From: CALFCX01 sp041650595
GTDB lineage: Bacteria; Margulisbacteria; WOR-1; JAKLHX01
Direction: 5' to 3'
DNA: 64,000 bases
Assembly (NCBI GenBank): GCA_041650595.1
Contig: JBAZKW010000006.1
Location: 27,361 to 91,360, forward strand
Position numbers and translations under genes: made by a program. The notes beneath the pieces were generated by a model, which saw only the letters and a program-made list of their open reading frames with translations, searched no databases and was not told the DNA's origin. This document shows positions 62,001-64,000 of this stretch, in pieces (the stretch's first letter is position 1; each line of letters begins with the position of its first letter).

Positions 62001-64000
62001 TTACACGCTGACCTTGAACGGCAACACCGGATACCGTGAAACCAATGTTCCCAGTCTTGGCACGGCGTTCAGGTGCACCACCATTGGCAGCAACGCCACA
62101 GTCAGCATACCGGACACGGAGATCATGCCGTCGGCGGGTAGACAGATTAGTATTGAGTATTGGATATACAAAATCAATTGGAACCCAAGGGGCTTAGCTA
62201 ATGTCGCTCTTTTACAAATATATCAGGATTATGATTCGCAAATAAATGCGTTATATCAAGGGCAATGGGATTATGATGCGAAAGTGGAAGGATGGCTCTC
62301 AGAAATCTCGGCAGAGGTATGGACGCATGTTGCCGTGATATATAACGGAAGCCAGATATCATACTACCAGAACGGACAGCTGAAGCAGGGGCCCGTAAAC
62401 AAAAGCTTTAATGTTGGCAGGACTAATGGTTTTTCTGTAGTGATCGGGAACTTTGACGGATATATAGATAATGTCCGGATAAGCAATATAGCCAGAGATT
62501 ACAGTCATGGTGCTCCTTTAGCTCCGAGCGGACTTACGGCTACTGCGGCATCGACTTCAGAGATCCTTCTCGCATGGACGGATAATGCGAACAATGAAGA
62601 CGGATACAAAATAGAGAGAAGCCCGAACGGCAGTACCTGGACACAGATAACAACGGTAGCAACAAATACAGCTACATACAACAATACAGGATTGACTGGA
62701 AATACGACGTACTACTACAGAGTAAGAGCTTACAATACAGCCGGAGATTCCGCCTACAGCAATACTGCCAATACGAAGACACAAAATAGGCCTCCGGTCC
62801 TTTCATCCATAGGCAATAAGACTACTGATGAAGGCAAGACACTAAACTTCACTATAGTTGGAAGTGATCCTGACAGTGATCCTCTGACGTATACGATGAC
62901 GGGGACACCAAGCGGGGCATCACTCAATGCGAGCTCTGGGGCATTCAATTGGACTCCAAGTTACAGCCAGGCGGGAATATATACTGTTACATTTGAGGTT
63001 AGGGATAGCAGTTTAGGCACTTCAGAAACGGTTATATTAACCGTCAATAATGTTTTGCGGACATTTGTGATAACGGCTAGCGCAGAAACAGGAGGTAGCA
63101 TTAGCCCGATCGGGAATATTAATGTAACAGAAGGAAATAATCAGACATTTACTATAACAGCAGAAGTTGGCTATAGCATATCGAATGTTTTGATTGATGG
63201 AACAGGCCAAGGCGGGATAAGTGCGTATACATTCAGTAATGTGACAACAACGCATACAATAGAAGCTTTGTTCTCTATAGCCCTGCTTTCGGCCCCAAGC
63301 GGTGTTACTGCTGCGGCAGTATCCGTTTCCCGGATCGATCTTTCATGGACTGACAATGCAAATAACGAAGAAGGGTACAGAATACAAAGAAGTCCTAACG
63401 GGACAAGCTTTTGGACTACGATAGCGACGGTAGGGGCGGTGACATCTTACAACAATACTGGGTTATCGGCACATACGGCTTACTATTATAGGGTATATGC
63501 GTACAATGCATCCGGGATCTCTGCTTACAGTAATACTGCAAATGCTATGACGTTAAATACTAATCCGTCCTTAATTTCTATAGGCAATAAGACGACGGTT
63601 GAAGCACAGACGTTAAGCTTTACAGTAAATGCCGTGGATGCGGATGGAGATAGTATTACCTATGAGGCAGTAACACTTCCAAGCGGAGCGAGTTTTAATA
63701 CGACAAGCGGATTGTTTCTCTGGAGCCCGAATTATACGCAAGCCAATACTTACAATGTGACATTTAAGGCTAGGGATTTGTACGGCGGCATATCACAGGA
63801 GACAGTAGTGATCACGGTGACGAATATCAACAGAGCACCCACGCTTACACCGATAGGGAGTAAGAGTGTGAACGAGAACAGCGCATTAACATTCACAGTA
63901 AGCGGGACTGACGAAGACGGGACGGCGCTGACGTATTCAGCGGCAAACTTACCCACAGGAGCGAGTTTTAACACAGGTACGAGAGTATTCAGCTGGACGT
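59062..64000 (+). CDS. third giant secreted multidomain protein, 3' end outside window
   Basis: The ATG at 59062 (a second is at 59065) follows GAAGG by about eight bases. The frame stays open to the window edge for 1646 codons. A signal peptide ends near residue 33 (SRAYA). Residues about 35-120 look FN3-like. An uncharacterised globular domain (about 131-473) follows, with KIILIIDDRF, LFLLGNVPIPLSG, HPADSYYADIDG and KALFFCIGASW; it is faintly reminiscent of gingipain-type C25 peptidases. Next are an FN3 domain, two Ig-like domains with MRFSNDG...W and VYVQY-D-A/G-NWS, and a SbsA-type Ig domain (about 868-962). A LamG/ConA-like domain (about 963-1150) and alternating FN3, He_PIG/cadherin-like and InlB-like repeats follow. 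It probably shares the second giant's transcript. Confidence 0.8.
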   Translation, partial: MMRILNINITGLILVLLILPFICSFCNTSRAYAMDVSAIAQASPPQITINWNGDGSTEYVIYKRLMVNPSGWSSSDFSTVWGDPIATLGSSARSYADTNVSVGINYEYLIKRGSLMTFISSGIEVPVKENRGKIILIIDDRFSASLLLETERLKQDLLGDGWAVITHYVSRTDTPPNVKSLIVSDYYSDPENVKCLFLLGNVPIPLSGCTAIDGHWENVGAHPADSYYADIDGVWTDSSVNMSTGGYYITSASDYRYNIPGDGKFDQTSIPSNLELTYGRVDFYDMPGILYYGGPSTFISEEEFMRRYLNKDHYYRHKQGAFSNLAKRNLSSDTYTSMTEGFSQLIGGASISCSRAEWTNTLGSSQYLGASTIGSTTGDIVHGDAKALFFCIGASWINNWNERDNKMRACLATPTYGLASWWGVDRPSWFLHQFAFNGTLGDSAHTTRNNNRLYQAVGYSPRGISITLNGDPSLSARPVAPVSSLVGIASGPNINLSWTPSVDPQVMGYNIYRSANREGPFTKLNANLITNAQYVDGSAGVNSYTYMVRAVKLEVAPTGSYYNASQGLFVTAGGANPTPVGTIVINSGAGSTDSTSVILSLWATDTDGVSQMRFSNDGYNWTSAESYATSKEWILTSGEGTKTVYVQYQDGAENWSDSFSSVIVLSTFDTVLPTGTININNGAVFTSSESVALALTATDDRYWVDNMRFSNDGVTWSTTEDYSTSKNWTLNAGDGEKKVYVQYKDKAGNWSTEEISDTIILDMTPPSFGTVHPTSGSALNKVDVTFTLSEILSACSIIFTATTSNNGETASSTHECILVGQELSNLSEQTAPIYNLVNGNSYDMKVLGTDRSGNSGQADRTNISYVDNLPPEIVSVNACKKNVEITFNEELDSVSALTQGSYSIDNGIIINNIVLRGNKKTVDLQTTDHATGAAYTLTVQNVKDMLNNPMSLTNVNYQADMDTIALWNFSGDGLDSSGNGYTLTLNGNTGYRETNVPSLGTAFRCTTIGSNATVSIPDTEIMPSAGRQISIEYWIYKINWNPRGLANVALLQIYQDYDSQINALYQGQWDYDAKVEGWLSEISAEVWTHVAVIYNGSQISYYQNGQLKQGPVNKSFNVGRTNGFSVVIGNFDGYIDNVRISNIARDYSHGAPLAPSGLTATAASTSEILLAWTDNANNEDGYKIERSPNGSTWTQITTVATNTATYNNTGLTGNTTYYYRVRAYNTAGDSAYSNTANTKTQNRPPVLSSIGNKTTDEGKTLNFTIVGSDPDSDPLTYTMTGTPSGASLNASSGAFNWTPSYSQAGIYTVTFEVRDSSLGTSETVILTVNNVLRTFVITASAETGGSISPIGNINVTEGNNQTFTITAEVGYSISNVLIDGTGQGGISAYTFSNVTTTHTIEALFSIALLSAPSGVTAAAVSVSRIDLSWTDNANNEEGYRIQRSPNGTSFWTTIATVGAVTSYNNTGLSAHTAYYYRVYAYNASGISAYSNTANAMTLNTNPSLISIGNKTTVEAQTLSFTVNAVDADGDSITYEAVTLPSGASFNTTSGLFLWSPNYTQANTYNVTFKARDLYGGISQETVVITVTNINRAPTLTPIGSKSVNENSALTFTVSGTDEDGTALTYSAANLPTGASFNTGTRVFSWT

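Overview
The window looks like a chromosomal segment of an uncultivated bacterium with a Gram-negative-type envelope. Two LpxB-like glycosyltransferases flank an MsbA-like flippase, there are two predicted outer-membrane beta-barrels, and one barrel carries S-layer-homology (SLH) repeats. Porin-SLH fusions, huge FN3/beta-helix surface proteins and heavy ATA/AGA/AGG codon use fit a Margulisbacteria/Saganbacteria (WOR-1)-type or similar lineage. That placement is inference; no rRNA or other phylogenetic marker was tested.

Left part (1-5.7 kb, minus strand): thrC, an LpxB-like gene, an MsbA-like ABC exporter and a second LpxB-related gene (cut by the window edge) run as one tight unit, preceded by a calcineurin-type phosphatase. 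Central housekeeping part (5.7-23.7 kb, plus strand apart from a Sua5 gene): purN-purH, an outer-membrane barrel protein, a lineage-specific gene pair with one frameshifted member, purM, hisS-aspS, purA-queC, DUF366-amj, ribF, a small GIY-YIG nuclease, and rpsO-pnp. Dispersed palindromic repeats of one family sit between these genes. One copy is split exactly at its loop by the GIY-YIG gene and has rewritten the end of ribF.

Right part (23.8-64 kb): a cell-surface block. A strong consensus promoter drives a 4460-aa GLUG-motif protein, a 1200-aa IPT/FN3 protein ending in a FlgD-like domain plus a membrane helix, and a PorV-like barrel fused to SLH repeats. A large hairpin terminator follows. 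purL and a lytic transglycosylase come next, then a second giant (4468 aa: three beta-helices, a GH10 glycosidase domain, many FN3/Ig-like repeats and the same FlgD-like C-terminal module) and a third giant that runs off the window. Together these suggest a system for secreting and tethering very large surface proteins. It resembles the logic of type IX secretion (a PorV-type barrel plus an Ig-like C-terminal domain) with an SLH anchor to the cell wall.

A second theme is promoter layout. thrC, purN, sua5, purL and rpsO each have an extended -10 element (TGn + TAWNAT-like) only 6-10 bases before the start codon, predicting leaderless or near-leaderless mRNAs. purM has the same element with a leader of only about 12 bases. 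No gene-free stretch longer than about 210 bases is present. No tRNA, rRNA, CRISPR array, insertion sequence or recognisable riboswitch was seen.
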